This document shows, in pieces, positions 21,347-33,331 of a DNA stretch of 55,000 bases. Location: NCBI GenBank assembly GCA_018398765.1, contig JAHBMJ010005847.1, positions 1 to 55,000 of the forward strand. The letters are read 5' to 3'. This DNA is from Chromera velia. Its lineage: Eukaryota > Sar > Chromeraceae. The notes under the pieces are model-generated. The model was not told the DNA's origin, ran no database searches, and saw only the letters and a list, made by a program, of their open reading frames with translations. The translations under genes were made by a program, and so were the position numbers. The stretch's first letter is position 1, and each line of letters starts with the position of its first letter.

Positions 21347-24300
21347 TTAACTGCAACGAAGGAATTTGGTTTGTTTATCTGTACGCATTGACCCAGTTTC
21401 GATCCAACGAACCTTTGCTCCCAACTCCATCAAATTTTCTAAAACGTACTCCAACTTGGAGTCCCCCTGCATTCTTGGCTTGCTTTTGCACTGTTTGGAA
21501 CCAATTTGATGCATCAGCGGCTGAGAGTCAGTCACCACCACAACCGAAGGCATCTCACCCCACAACTTTCGAACAAAATGAATGAACGACCAGGACATCT
21601 TCACTACGTCTCTCATTGTAAGAAGCTTTGCAGAAGTCGTAGACCCCAGCTTTCTTCCTATCTTCCTGCTCAGCCAATACATAGTGTTATACTTACCGAT
21701 CTTATCAAGATTAGCAAGCTCTCTTTCATTAACTAACTGTATCTTGATGCCCAGTCTACCCTCTTTCTTGTGCAATTGATAAGACGCATCCCTCCACACC
21801 AACAGAACTGGAAAGGAGGGAACAGAACGAAGAGACAGAGGACGAGAAGTCTTGAATGCATGCCAGAGAGCCTTTTTACTCGATCACAAGAACGGACTCA
21901 CGAGACAGACAGGAATTGAAGTGGGAAAGGTGGGAAAACAGGAAGGAAAGAGAAGCTTATGTCTTAACAGCCCACCTCAAACACCCCATATTCTTCTGCT
22001 GCTGTTCCTGCAGGGACATGTCAGTCTCTGCAGTCTCAGGCAACAGGAGATCTTTCTCAGTCAAGGGCTTCTTTGCCTCTTCACTCACTTCCTTCACCAT
22101 TCCCTCAATATACGTGGACTGGTCAAGCAACATCTCACTAGGACGCATCCGAATGGACATGCCCACATAAGAATGAAGCTCTCCATTGTCCATTCTCTCT
22201 GGCTGGTCTATGTCAAAAAACTCCTGAATTTGCTTCATGTCTTTGTTAACAGAAGGAGAAAAAATGAAGAGATCATCAACCTAGTTATTAACATGTATAA
22301 CAAACAAAGCAACGATCTCACCCTTCTTGTTCTTTCTGACCAAAATCGACTCAGCAATCTCAGTCCACCCCAGGCTGCTCACATTCTTCTTGAAGTAACT
22401 CGTTAGACCTTTGGGGCATCCTTCAGACCGTAAACAGCCCTCTGAACGCGAATGAAGACGCCGGCACGGAGGCTGGGATAGACCTCTACAGGGAGGTTGG
22501 ACGGAAAGCGCAGCCACACTGTGTCTTTCATGGGCACCTGCAGGAATGCAGTTGACACATCCATTTTGGCTGCCTGCAGACCTTTTGAGATGGGCCAGAG
22601 GAAGGCAACTCTAGCTAAACTTGCGTCTGCTATACCAAAGTAGGTCTCAAGCACTGATCAATCATGAGAGTCTTGGAACCCTCTCGCTACGAGATGAGAC
22701 TTTGCAACCCTCTTTCCCACTCTTTCCTTCCTTCAACTTCCAGGTCCTCACCCACTGAAGGGTAATCGCCTTGACGGTCACCCCCTTCTCTATCTGCAGT
22801 ATCTGATGAAGAGATCAAATACAGAAGAGAGACACTAACGAGCGAGTTCCTTTCGATCAGACTCTTTGAAGAGACCTTATGCAATCTCTTCCTCGGTGGC
22901 AAGAATGTGCCCCTTCGCATCGTTCTGTCTTGCTAGCAACTTGCACGCCCTCTCACCTTTCATCACCACACACGCAATCTCAAAGTGCGTGTCAAGGGCT
23001 TTTGCAATCCGTGCTTCCTTTATCTTTCTGCTTCGCTTTCTGCGCTCACGGATCTGATTCTTCCTCTGAGATTTGCTAAGGGGCCGCACTTGGTCTTATA
23101 TGTAAATTGTACCCCAATTTTGGTCATCTTGAATAGGACCCTAAATGATTGATATACACAAACGGCTGAAACTACCAGATAAAACACATCATGCTAAATC
23201 ATGTTGGGTGGTTTACATCTATGCAATCATGATGTTGGGCTATATTGTGGTGTTTCAAAGTTAAACGATGTCATGTCGCCAAGTTTTGTTGGGCGTTGGG
23301 CTGTGTTGGGCCTGTTGGGCGGTGCTCAACAGTACAAATGGCCCAACAGTAGCCCAACATCACTTTAAAGTGCATAACAGACATTGTAGAGCTTTTTAGA
23401 CCAACTAAAAAGCATGTAACCAAAAAGAACAAAATTAGAGCTCAATGTTGCTTTAATATGAGCTTTTTACTCTTTATAAAACGTAAAAAATTCAATTTGT
23501 TGTTTAAAAGTGAGGGGCGGTGTTAAAACCTTTAACCTCTAAAAAATGTGGCTGATTTTCAAACAACCATTTTTTATGTTTCATAAAGAGTATAAAGCTT
23601 ATATTGAAGCAACATTGAGCTTTAATTTTGTTCTTTTTGATTGCATGCTTTTTAGTTGGTCTAAAAGGCTTTACAATGTCTGTTGTGCATTTTAAAGTGA
23701 TGTTGGGCTGCTGTTGGGCTATTTGTACTGTTGGGCACCGCCCAACAGGCCCAACACAGCCTAACAGACCCTAAACCTAACAGAACCTGGCAACAGAGCT
23801 GGGAAAGATAAAAAGATAGCCCAACATTTGAAAGACAAAGTTTTAACTAGCCTAACATGATGCTCCAAAATCTGCTTCGTATGCTAGTTTCAATGGTTTC
23901 TTCATATTCTATCTATAACATTTTAAGAGACATAGCTAAAGCAGGGGGGGCATCTAGAGTGCGGCCCCTTAATGAGATTTGGACATCTCAGAGCACCGAA
24001 GGAACTCGGCGGTATTTGCTTCCTCGGCTGCCTAGTCGGCAATGATATCAACATCTACCGGGACTTCGTCTAAAGGAATAAGGGGGACAGGATCAAGCAC
24101 AGGAGGTGCCTGCTCAGCAAGTCTGTCAAGCACGGCAGGGGGAAGCTGTCCATCAGCGGGGAGCTCGAACCGCTCCACAATGTCTTTCTGCTTTACTATC
24201 TCCAGCTCAGCAGGAAAGAAACTTCCATCATCCCTCTGCTTCAAACGTACTGCTGTGATGCTTCTCACTTGCTTTTCCCCTTCCCTCACAATCTGCCTTG

Positions 24301-25943
24301 CGAACAGGGCCCCATCTGACCATCGAGCAAGAACACTGTGTAAACGAGGCACGCGAACGCCTTGAGGAAAACAAGAGAGCTGACGGACCGGCTCAGAAAC
24401 GTCCTCATCAGACGCCTCACCCCCAGTCTCTACATTGTCTGCATCTGACGGGTTGTCTTCTTCTCCCCAACCAACCCAAACGGATCCTCTCCCCACAACG
24501 GAATCTGTCTCCCTCTCTGCAACCATATCGCTTGTACCATCTTTGTCAAAATCAACACGCTCCACCCCTAACTACGACTCCATCTCAATGTGGCTGAGGT
24601 GAACGCGAAGAGGCCTCCACTGTCTCCCTTTCTGAATTAATCAACACAGAGACGGACTGCGGACTGATCACCCTCCCGAAAAGAGCTCTCTCACTCTTTT
24701 CGACAGGACCGCTAGCAATGAAACGCTGATGGTGAGAGGGATCGGACAAGCGAACAATATCCCCCAGGGCAACAGGGGGCACCCCCGAACGCACACCAAA
24801 AAGAACACAATTCAGAGAAAGGCCAGTCAAGCCGTGAACGACCTTATTCAGAGAATTGGCAATTCCAGGGATGGAGACAGGTCAGAGATAAAAGGGAAGA
24901 GAACGCTGAAAGAGAACTTTATTCAAAAGAGAAAAGAAATCGTCATTCACTCTCTTAATAAATGCCTGCACTTCGGAAGTGAGAGGAGGACCGAACTGAG
25001 TTGCAATCCCCCCTTCTTTAACTGACGAACAAAACGAGAGGTAGAGATCAGAAATGAACTCGCCTCCGTTGTCTGAGTGCATGAGCTTCGGCTTCCCCTT
25101 GCCGGCTTTCTCCCACTGATGAGTCCAGAAGATCAGGTAACACACTGCATGATCTTTCAACCGCAGCGCCCATGCACAATAATTTCCTCTGCGTCTGCAA
25201 ATCAACAATGACAGACACATAACGAAACCCCCCGATCTCCTTTCTCTTCATGTCCTTCAGGTCGTGGTAGATATCGGCGTTGAACTGCCCCCCCGGACCC
25301 GCAGGCTCTGGCTCCTTCTCCTCATCCGTGGACGGTCCTCATCATGCTTATGAACAGAAGACTCATCCCCCTTATAAGAATGCTTTCGCATCCCCGCTAC
25401 TGCACCTCTTCTTTTCAACTTTCTCCTCCAAAAGTTTATAATACGACATGCCTTACACGTATCTCTCACCTCTTTGCACTATTTCACAGAAAATTGTACC
25501 CCCACCCCCTTCTCCTTCAATATAGCCTCCAAACACTGCCCAGTCACATGACCGAGACGGAAGTGAAGGACAAACAAAAGGTGCGATCTGTTCTTAGGAG
25601 AAATTTCTGCCTTCCCAAAGAGAGCAGACTGTTGGAAGGGACAGGGAGAAACAGAAGGATAAACGTTGGCAGCAACAACTGCTTCCTTAACCTTCGCGAG
25701 ACGGAAAATTGGAACATTGCCCATCTGATCAACAGGAGAACGAAACCTCTCTCCATGCACATCCTTCAACCAGACCCACCCAGGTTCAGAGGAACTCTCC
25801 TCTTCTGGGAGAGACAACTTTCTTCTCCCACAAGCAAACAACGGACAACCGATTAACTCGTGACTACACCCTTCCTCAAAAACGATACGCATACCACCCC
25901 ATTCATCGACAAACGGAAGGTGAAATGTCTTAACCCCTCTCAC
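21347..25943 (-). pseudogene. copia pol remnant (integrase, RT, RNase H)
   Basis: In order on the minus strand: GAG-pre-integrase with LHFRLGH and a following zinc-binding HxxxCxxC-like part (25943-25257), integrase core with HSDNGGEF (25220-24882), an acidic linker (24565-24032), then, after the nested transposon, a basic linker (23075-22877), RT with MDVSTAFLQV and VYGLKDAPK (22654-22403), a TAG stop at 22283-22281 just before the catalytic VDD, connection domain, and RNase H (21802-21347, with VVVTDSQPL). The usual integrase third catalytic Glu appears as Lys (AFIKRVN where GVAERxN is typical). Confidence 0.8.
23076..23973. mobile_element. Foldback-type TIR transposon nested in copia pol
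   Basis: Ends share the perfect inverted repeat TAAGGGGCCGCACT (23077-23090 and 23958-23971). GAGATTTG is duplicated at 23068-23075 and 23974-23981 (8 bp). Inside are long imperfect inverted arms, about 23285-23490 pairing with about 23575-23765, rich in TGTTGGGC/GCCCAACA words. No protein is encoded. The 8-bp duplication suits hAT-type or, if a ninth mismatched base is counted, Mutator-type movement; class is not certain. Confidence 0.85.
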
Positions 25944-26299
25944 AGAGAGGGGGGCAGCATTAGAGACGAGATGAAACGAGACAGCCTGGTCAACATATTA
26001 AACAATATACTTGTCAAACAAGGGGGAAACAAAACTCTTCGAGGCCCTGGAATCGGCAATCATCTCTCCATCGTCTTCCTCCGTCATACCGACAAAGGAC
26101 TCAACAGACGTAACGACTCTCACTTCATCCATTTCTCTGGCAAACTCCCACCTCCTCTTCTTGGCATTCTGCAAGGTTGCCCTTACAAAACGCCCACTGC
26201 CAGCCTTCTCACTGGCCCCTGCCCCTCCCCAGCGGCTAGACTGGAACTGGAGGGGGGCGTTCCAGGGGCCATTTAAAAATTCTGGTCCGTGAAAGTCCT

Positions 26300-27446
26300 C
26301 TAGGGAACCTCACGGAGCTCGAACATGGTCCCTTTCTGCACCTTCACCTTTGCAGCTGCTGCCTGCTGCTGCTTTTGTTTCTTCAGCAGACAGCACTTGG
26401 TATAGTGCCCTGTTTGATTGCATCCGGCGACAGAGCACCTGACATTCTTGGCGGGGCAACCTTTTGCCTCGTCATAGTGCTTCAAGTGCCCGCAGTAACT
26501 GTTGGGACAGGGGTAGGAGGACAAACTCAAGCCGCCCTAACTGGAAGCAGCAGCGGCACCTGCATTTCTGTCTCTATCTCCAGAAGACTGAAACGATGTC
26601 TTCCTCTTCTTTCCTTTCTTCCCCTTCCCTCGTTTCCCTTTTCTAGACCCCCTACGCAAACCTGAGGCTGCTGCCGGGGGGGCAGCTGCCCCATACTTAT
26701 GATGGGGACGGGCAGAGGAGGGATGAGGACCCTGACCCTCGATGGCAACTTTCACTGCAAGCAACTCTACCACCTCTACCTTCCTCTCAACAAAAGGAAG
26801 AATCTCATCGTACATTAGTGTGGCGATCTTCTTGTCATGCTTTTCTGCGGCCTTTTCCAAGGCATCAGTGTACTCAAACTTGGTGAGTATATTTTCAAGG
26901 GCCCTCTTCTTCAGATCGTCAGACGCAGTGTAACCTGCATTGCCTCCATCTCGGAGGCACTTCTTCAGACGACCGACGGCAGACATAATGTCCTCCTTCC
27001 CCAAATTCCTTCGGAGAGCAAGGAGCTTCTCCCAAAAGAACTTTGCATCGATCTCCTTCTTCTCGGTGGCTACGTCAGAGATGGCCTCCAAGAGATTGGC
27101 ACACTCCTTCCCCTCTCCTACAGCAACAGAGACCTCATAAACAAGGTGAGGATCCGTTAGGGTCCTTCTTCAGACCCCGGAAGAGGGAAAGCTTCCAAAA
27201 GGACACCTGGTCCGCCTTATCCAGAATGGGTTTGGTAGTTAGCATGTACTCTGCAGTCGCCTTGTGCGATTCTTTCCAGAGCCGAAACTCCTACTGGAAG
27301 ATGGCCTTGAGGTTCTCATCCTTAGTCAACAGAACGGTCGCAAACGAGACTTTATACTCGAAAGGATTGACCTAGTGCAGATCAGGCAACTTGATTGTCT
27401 GTATACCTGGAGCACCGCCTGCACTGCCAGCAGATGTATTCGCCAT
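26300..27446 (-). pseudogene. copia gag remnant
   Basis: Starts at ATG 27446 (MANTSAGSAGGAPG) and continues through broken frames. The longest piece is 27091-26537, a helical capsid-like region ending in a basic KGKRGKGKKGKKRK stretch. It is followed at 26530-26300 by a Cys/His-rich module (CPNSYCGHLKHYDEAKGC and RCSVAGCNQTGHYTKCC), a zinc-knuckle variant with CX4C instead of CX2C spacing. At least two stops and one frameshift interrupt it. Confidence 0.7.
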
Positions 27447-27543
27447 GTTGGAAGGAACAGCGAAAATCAGAAGAGGAATCAGGAGACAGATCAACGCACA
27501 TGAAGGGAAAAAATGAACTGCTCACACCTGGGAACAGCAAATT

Positions 27544-28014
27544 TGTGACGGTAAATGTTACCTAGAACAGACTAGAACAGTCAGGTAATGAAAACGGGTA
27601 ACGCTCAAACAGTTAAACAGGAACTTCAAGTCTGACCTACCGGGTTATAGTCCTTAGTCCAAATAGAAAAATCCATTCAGCAACAACAGAGAAATTCAAG
27701 GTCCTGGAGACGTCAATCTAGAATTCACTCAAACGAAGACCGCACGTTCGATCCAATGCACAGGACCTCGACGCTCTAAATATGACACACAGACTGATCA
27801 GACTGCCATCTGAGGATGCTCTTTATCATGAACCGATTGAGCAGACCGAGCCTTCGTACAGCCTCACTGTTCGATCAAGGAGTCAGACGCTAATGCACTC
27901 AAACATGCAATCATGCCGCTTATAATACTCTTCACTGACATGGATGGCTAGCGCGCTCGCAGAACGCTCGGCGCCCACCTGATACACACTTGAATGCATG
28001 CGTTTACTCTCACA
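27544..28014 (-). repeat. 5' LTR of the copia element
   Basis: 471 bp; TGTGACGGTAAATG...GTTTACTCTCACA. Being the upstream LTR on the minus strand, it would carry the element promoter. Confidence 0.9.
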
Positions 28015-28294
28015 ATATTTGTGTACTATAAGTTTTTGGTAAAGTGTTAAAGAACAAAAATATTTGACTAAATGGACAAAAGACTTATAGAAAACCTACA
28101 AGAAAACAAAGGCCATGCAGTCTATAATACAGATTAAAATTCTAATTCTAAAAGAACAATAGTTAAAAACTGTTTCAAATTTCAAATTTTAGAGTCGAAA
28201 TTTTTTTGTTATATTTGAATCATTCACTTAATTTAGGTTAAAATTCTTAATTGGGCATTCTAAATTTTAATTCACCAATTTACCCAATATTGAA

Positions 28295-28525
28295 GAGCTT
28301 TGAACAACACTGCGGCCGCAGTTTCAACAGCGCCACTTTTAATGAACACTTTGCCCATGGCACAACTGCAGGTAGGGCTTCTACCTACATCCAAAGTGCT
28401 TGCATGGAGACCCAGACTATCACTGTCAAGGCCTTTCTTCTTCTCGATCTATCATCATCATCTAGATGACTATGGCATCATATTGCCATGCATCTGTTCT
28501 CAACTCTCTGCTTCATGGCTATGCC
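28295..28525 (+). repeat. Dispersed repeat, copy 2
   Basis: Partner of 11910-12140. It differs by short insertions (for example TGCGGCCGC near 28312, and CATG near 28404). Confidence 0.65.
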
Positions 28526-31050
28526 TATCTACATGCCCTTCGAGGTCGATAGGTCAATGTCGCTCTGAAAAAAACCTTTCTACTTCTAAAATTGTTACTC
28601 ACTAACAGACCCAACTTCCCTCGGGCAAATAAACAAACAGCACACAATGTGATTTCATCATGACAGTTTGTCTTTCCTTTTTTTGCAGGCACAGAAGTGG
28701 GCAGGCAGGCAGGCAGGAAGGCAAACAGGCAGACAGACAGACACACAAATTTCGTTCTTTCTTTCCATAGTCTTTTTGTCTCTCATACAAGCTCCATAAA
28801 AATATTTTAATGTCTGCCGACGTATAAATACTCCAAGGAAGACGCGAACATATGTATACAAAGAAGGAAGGAAACGAATACAAACAACTTTGCAAGAAGG
28901 GAATGGCTCATTCCGGAAGTCAAAGACAAAGCAGTTCTTTGTGAGCATCCGGTGATTCTTGTAACTCCTTCTCTCATCTCCTTCTGTTCACTTAAATGAA
29001 AAGAAGTGTCGGACTGAGAAGAGAACAACGAAAGGGCCTGAGGCCAAGAAGAGAAGAGAACAACAGAACAGAAAGGCCCCAAATCCCGTTGAAGAGACAT
29101 ATCCGGGGACCCTTAATTGCAGTATTCTACCTTTGTTTCCTCTCTGCAATCGATTGAGTGGGCTTGAATGGAAGGAAGAACAGTTGAAATGGGATGGGCC
29201 ATTGCATATAAAGGAGGGGGGGCATAATTTATAGGGTAGGTGTTGGGGCTCTGGTGGGGGTGGAGGGTGTTAAGGGTCATAAGGATGGTAAAAGACAGGC
29301 AGTGAGCTCTGTTATTCATGTTTTTCATTTGTTCACTCTCTACGTCTCTCGTTGTATTTCTTTGATTTCGATTCTCTCTTCATCGATGTTTATGTCATAA
29401 TCATGACCTCCCTCCATGTGAATCGACAAGATTATCAACTGTTGCTATCCTCTCTTGTGACTCTTGTGCTCTTCTGTTGTCCTCTGTCTGTTTTCTGCAG
29501 GTTCTGGTATGACTTTGTTATTTGTTGTCTGCATTGTGCCGGTCTGCTGATACTTTGGAGCCCAAGCTTGCGCGTCTGTGCATTCATTTGGTTGCACGGC
29601 TTACCAACCGATCATTGAGGGGGGAGAGGGGGAGAAAAAAAGGGAGAGAGAAGGGAGAAGGAAGAGGAGAGGTCTGTAGGTAAGAAGCGAGTTAGTCGGT
29701 CAGTGAGTGCTGAAAACTGTCAGACCAGGCCGGGACACAGAGACGGAAAGACGGAGATCTATGCAAAGAACGATCGCTCGATTTATTAGCCAAAAACTGA
29801 AATGGGTGGCTCTGTATTTGCATATATACAGTGGGATGTCCATTTGAGTTCTTCATATGTTTGATACTGTATAATCGATCTTCTGTTTATTTGTTTATTT
29901 TTTTTCACCGCATAGTTTTTTTTCGGTTTGTCTCTTCTCATTTGTTTAGTGGATTAGTTCTATACACGTCCGTGCGTTTGTCCGTTGAGGATAAAACGGG
30001 AGATGTGAGTTGAGAATTCTCGATTGCCCTGAAGTTCCCAGAGTATCTCCTACCTGGCGGTCTCTTTGCTTCCCTCCCTTTTATGATGTATATGTACATG
30101 CATGCGTGCATGCATTTTTGATAAAGGGGATGCGGGGTGCATCCAGGGGCCAAAGGTTTCTTGCAGTCAGCTGGTATGGCGAGTCAAGTGTACTCTCAAA
30201 AGCCAAGGGTGGAGGGCTGTCGGTATAAGCCTGTGATTTGGCCCCGGGCTTGTGAATGTTCTTCCTGCGGGTCTTTCCTCCCTCTCTCTATGCTTACGTG
30301 CATGTTCGTATATGAATTTATGGTTACAGTTTTCGACACTCTCTGAGCAAGACGTTGATGTTTTCGAGCTTGATCGTCTTTTGCGGTTCAGTTGGGATTG
30401 CCACAGAGTGAGAATGGATAGCTATTTTGAATGGGATACAGTGACACCACTTTGCCTCACGCTGACAGCATCGGACCCGGCCTTTCACTTAAGTTGAAAA
30501 GACCTGAAAGGAGACTATGAGGGGATCCATAGGGATGGGTTAGGGGGGGTTGGACGTTTCTGGGGTTATAGTCGTAAAAGTCCAGTTTGAAATCGTGTCC
30601 TTGGGCAAAGGTTTGGCATGAAGCCTTGCTGTGCACACTACGGCCCATTACACTCACTTTTGTCACTTATTCTGGAAATGGGACAGGCCAAGAGCTTCAC
30701 CTCAGGCTGCATGAGGCTCTACCTCAGGCCTGACCAATTATGTAAGGAAACGTGTAGGTCCAATGAGCAGAGATTCTCAGTTTGGGTCCAAACAAACGCA
30801 GAAACCGAATGGGAAACACTTCACGTTTCCGGTATACAACTGTAGAATCTAAAGGCGATGGGTTCACTGGTGTACAAAATCTGTACAGTGAATACTACAT
30901 TTTTTGAATTAATCTCAAATCTGACTCTAACTCTATTTAATTGTTATTCCTGCACAAAATGATTACATAACAGGAAGATAATTAAGATAATCACTAGGAT
31001 AATCAGCAGCATTAATTCTTGTTTTTTATTAGTTTAAACAGTGTATTAAA
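28526..31050. other. Intergenic, no gene supported
   Basis: A (GGCA)n/(GACA)n tract at 28698-28742 and G-rich purine sequence at 29618-29670. Open frames up to about 90 codons are present, but none has a recognisable domain or splice context. Confidence 0.35.
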
Positions 31051-31942
31051 CACTTATATATAATATCCTGCAAAGACCTCAAGCTAGGATTTTAAACAGG
31101 ATTTTACAGGAATTTAGACAGGAATCTAAAGGAATTTAAAGACAGGAATTTAGAGGAATTTAGTAAAATTTGGAGGCTAGTTTGGAAGTTAATTTCTTAT
31201 AAACTAGAAGAATTTAGAGTTTGATATTAAACATGCTTATAGAACTATATTAGATCTAGAAGCACTTAGTGACCATGTTTGATTTGATTATATTTGATTT
31301 GATTTGATTTGATTTGATTTGAGCTTCAACCTCAAATATTTGATATTTGAGGTAAGCTTTGAGGTTAACCTCTTAGGGTTCCTCACTGAGTCACTGACTT
31401 ACTGTCACTCTGATCATTTTTCTCATAACAATAGTTATCAGAACATTTCTGATATGTGTTTCAAAAATTTAAAAAAATATATATAAAATTATAACTTATC
31501 AATTCCATAAAAAAAATATACCTGTGTGGCAGTGTATATACACTAGTCACTGAGACTCACTCTAATACTAATAGAGATTAAGAACGTAAAATTGATATAT
31601 AGATTTGAAATTGCATATGACTTTTTGTTGATACGATAAAGTTAGAGCACATACCAAAATTGAAGTGACAACTACTCAGCTTTATGGCACTTCCTTTTCC
31701 TCTTCTTCATGATTACTTTCTTTAATGTAAATCGAATCGATCGGTGGTGGGAGCTGCTGAGAGCTTTTTCTCTGGCTTTTCGGCTTTCCAGGAGTGGGTG
31801 CTCCTGGGCTTCTATTCGGTTGCGGAGAGATGACAACGGGGTGAGACGGAGAACCGTGCACACGTTTACTATTGCTGTTAGTGTTGGAACCGTCCTCTTT
31901 TTGGGCAGCTAAGCATCCAGAGTTGGTAAGTTCGGCTACCCT

Positions 31943-32530
31943 CTATGCCGCGCCAGGGCCGACAACAAGCTCCTTATAATGGAGGTGAATATAGAGAGGT
32001 CGGTAGCTTTCCTCACCCGGAGTGATAACTTTTTCAGGAGGGGGAAGTTTCCCCCCAGCCTTCTCAGCATTTGCGTCTGCAGTCGCCTCCTTTGGTTTCA
32101 AATTGGTCCTCCCGTCGGGCCCTACAGGAGCGGCCCCCCCTCCAGCACTGTCAGCAGCCCCCCTGTTGCCTTTTCCCTTGCCTTTCTGGAACTGCTCCAC
32201 ACCGACAGGGAATGTGGTCGCAGCCTTTCAACGCTCGGGGTCAGGGGCATGCTACAATCTCTTATGGTTCACATCCAAAATGTCCCAGTCATACAGCATG
32301 TCTCCAGTGGTGAATCGGTCAAAAGCGAGGTACCTCACCCATGAATCCGTCTTGTAGGCGACAATCTGCTTCTCATACACCTTCACCAATTTATCAGCCC
32401 AGTTCCGTTGAGCCAATGGGAGGAGGCATGTCAGATTGTTCTGAAACCCTAACCACCGGATAGTCGTATGCGTCTGCAACACACACAGTATCACACACAC
32501 ACACACACACACACGTACACACACATACAC

Positions 32531-32582
<52 letters not shown>

Positions 32583-32616
32583 ATACACATACATACACAC
32601 ACACACACACACACAT

Positions 32617-32656
<40 letters not shown>

Positions 32657-32659
32657 AGA

Positions 32660-32699
<40 letters not shown>

Positions 32700-33331
32700 A
32701 TGCTGCTTTTCTCAACCTGTCTTTGATTGACAGAATAATCTCATTCTTCAGTGTTAGGAGCAGAAGTCTCTGCACCTTCCCCACAGATGGGAGATTGTAG
32801 CGGGGGTCCAGTGCCTTGACCAGCTTTCGCAATGCCTCATTTTCTGTGAGATGAGGCCAGCCAGCACTGGCCAGAAAGTCAGTGGTCAGCATATCGCACT
32901 TGATTCTCTTCTCATGCGTCTCTGCATATGGTGTGACCACAGCTTCTGCTTCATCTTTGGTGGGGAAAAACGTTCGCACGTCAGGCTGCTTCGTCCCCCC
33001 CGCCCCCTCCGACCGCTTCTCCTATCTTTCTTGGAGCAGCTGCACATGTTTGTCAGACGTGATCGTCAAGCCATGCTGATTGATCATTGATGAGGTGGGT
33101 TTAAAAAGAACTGGTTGCCGCTGCTGCATACTCACAGCCATAAATAGTTTCTCCTTCCCCCTCGGCTCCTTGTATTTTCACCTGACACTGAATCATATTT
33201 GCCCCCTTTTGCACGGACCATATTTTTTTTGCGTACCCAGCTCTAAAAACAAATGCCTCCTTCTTCCTGTTCGACCCTGTCAGATTGTGTGACATGTCTT
33301 TACGGGGTGTAAAATGTTTGCAGACGCTCAA
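31943..33331 (-). pseudogene. hAT transposase remnant
   Basis: Broken frames on the minus strand: an N-terminal BED-finger-like piece (KKIWSVQKGANMIQCQVKI...; 33331-33101), a piece at 32979-32700 with KLVKALDPRYNLPSVGKVQR, which is typical of hAT transposases around the DPRYxLPSR segment, then a CA/GA microsatellite, a piece with SWVRYLAFDRFTTGDMLYDW (32450-32255) and the Gly/Lys-rich tail (32200-31943). The acidic catalytic core cannot be found. The microsatellite lies where coding sequence would be expected. Confidence 0.6.
32485..32697. repeat. CA/CATA then GA microsatellite inside the hAT remnant
   Basis: About 210 bp of (CA)n with CATA interruptions followed by (GA)n, inside the transposase remnant; possibly an expanded intron of the original gene. 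Confidence 0.9.

Larger units (their letters stand above)
20812..28014 (-). mobile_element. Ty1/copia LTR retrotransposon, complete but decayed
   Basis: LTRs 20812-21288 and 27544-28014 begin TGTGA and end in CTCTCACA (left copy CTCTCATA). The element is flanked by ATATT at 20807-20811 and 28015-28019, a perfect 5-bp duplication. Coding runs on the minus strand in Ty1/copia order: gag with Cys/His knuckle, GAG-pre-integrase (LHFRLGH), integrase (HSDNGGEF), reverse transcriptase (KMDVSTAFLQV, VYGLKDAPK, VDD) and RNase H. A G-rich tract next to the left LTR may be the polypurine tract. No standard TGG primer-binding site directly follows the 5' LTR. Stops, frameshifts and a nested element make it inactive. 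Confidence 0.92.

Noticed and set aside
29352-29618. 88-codon hydrophobic frame as a membrane protein gene
   Set aside because: Pyrimidine-rich DNA gives Leu/Phe/Ser/Cys in any frame; no start context, domain or splice support.
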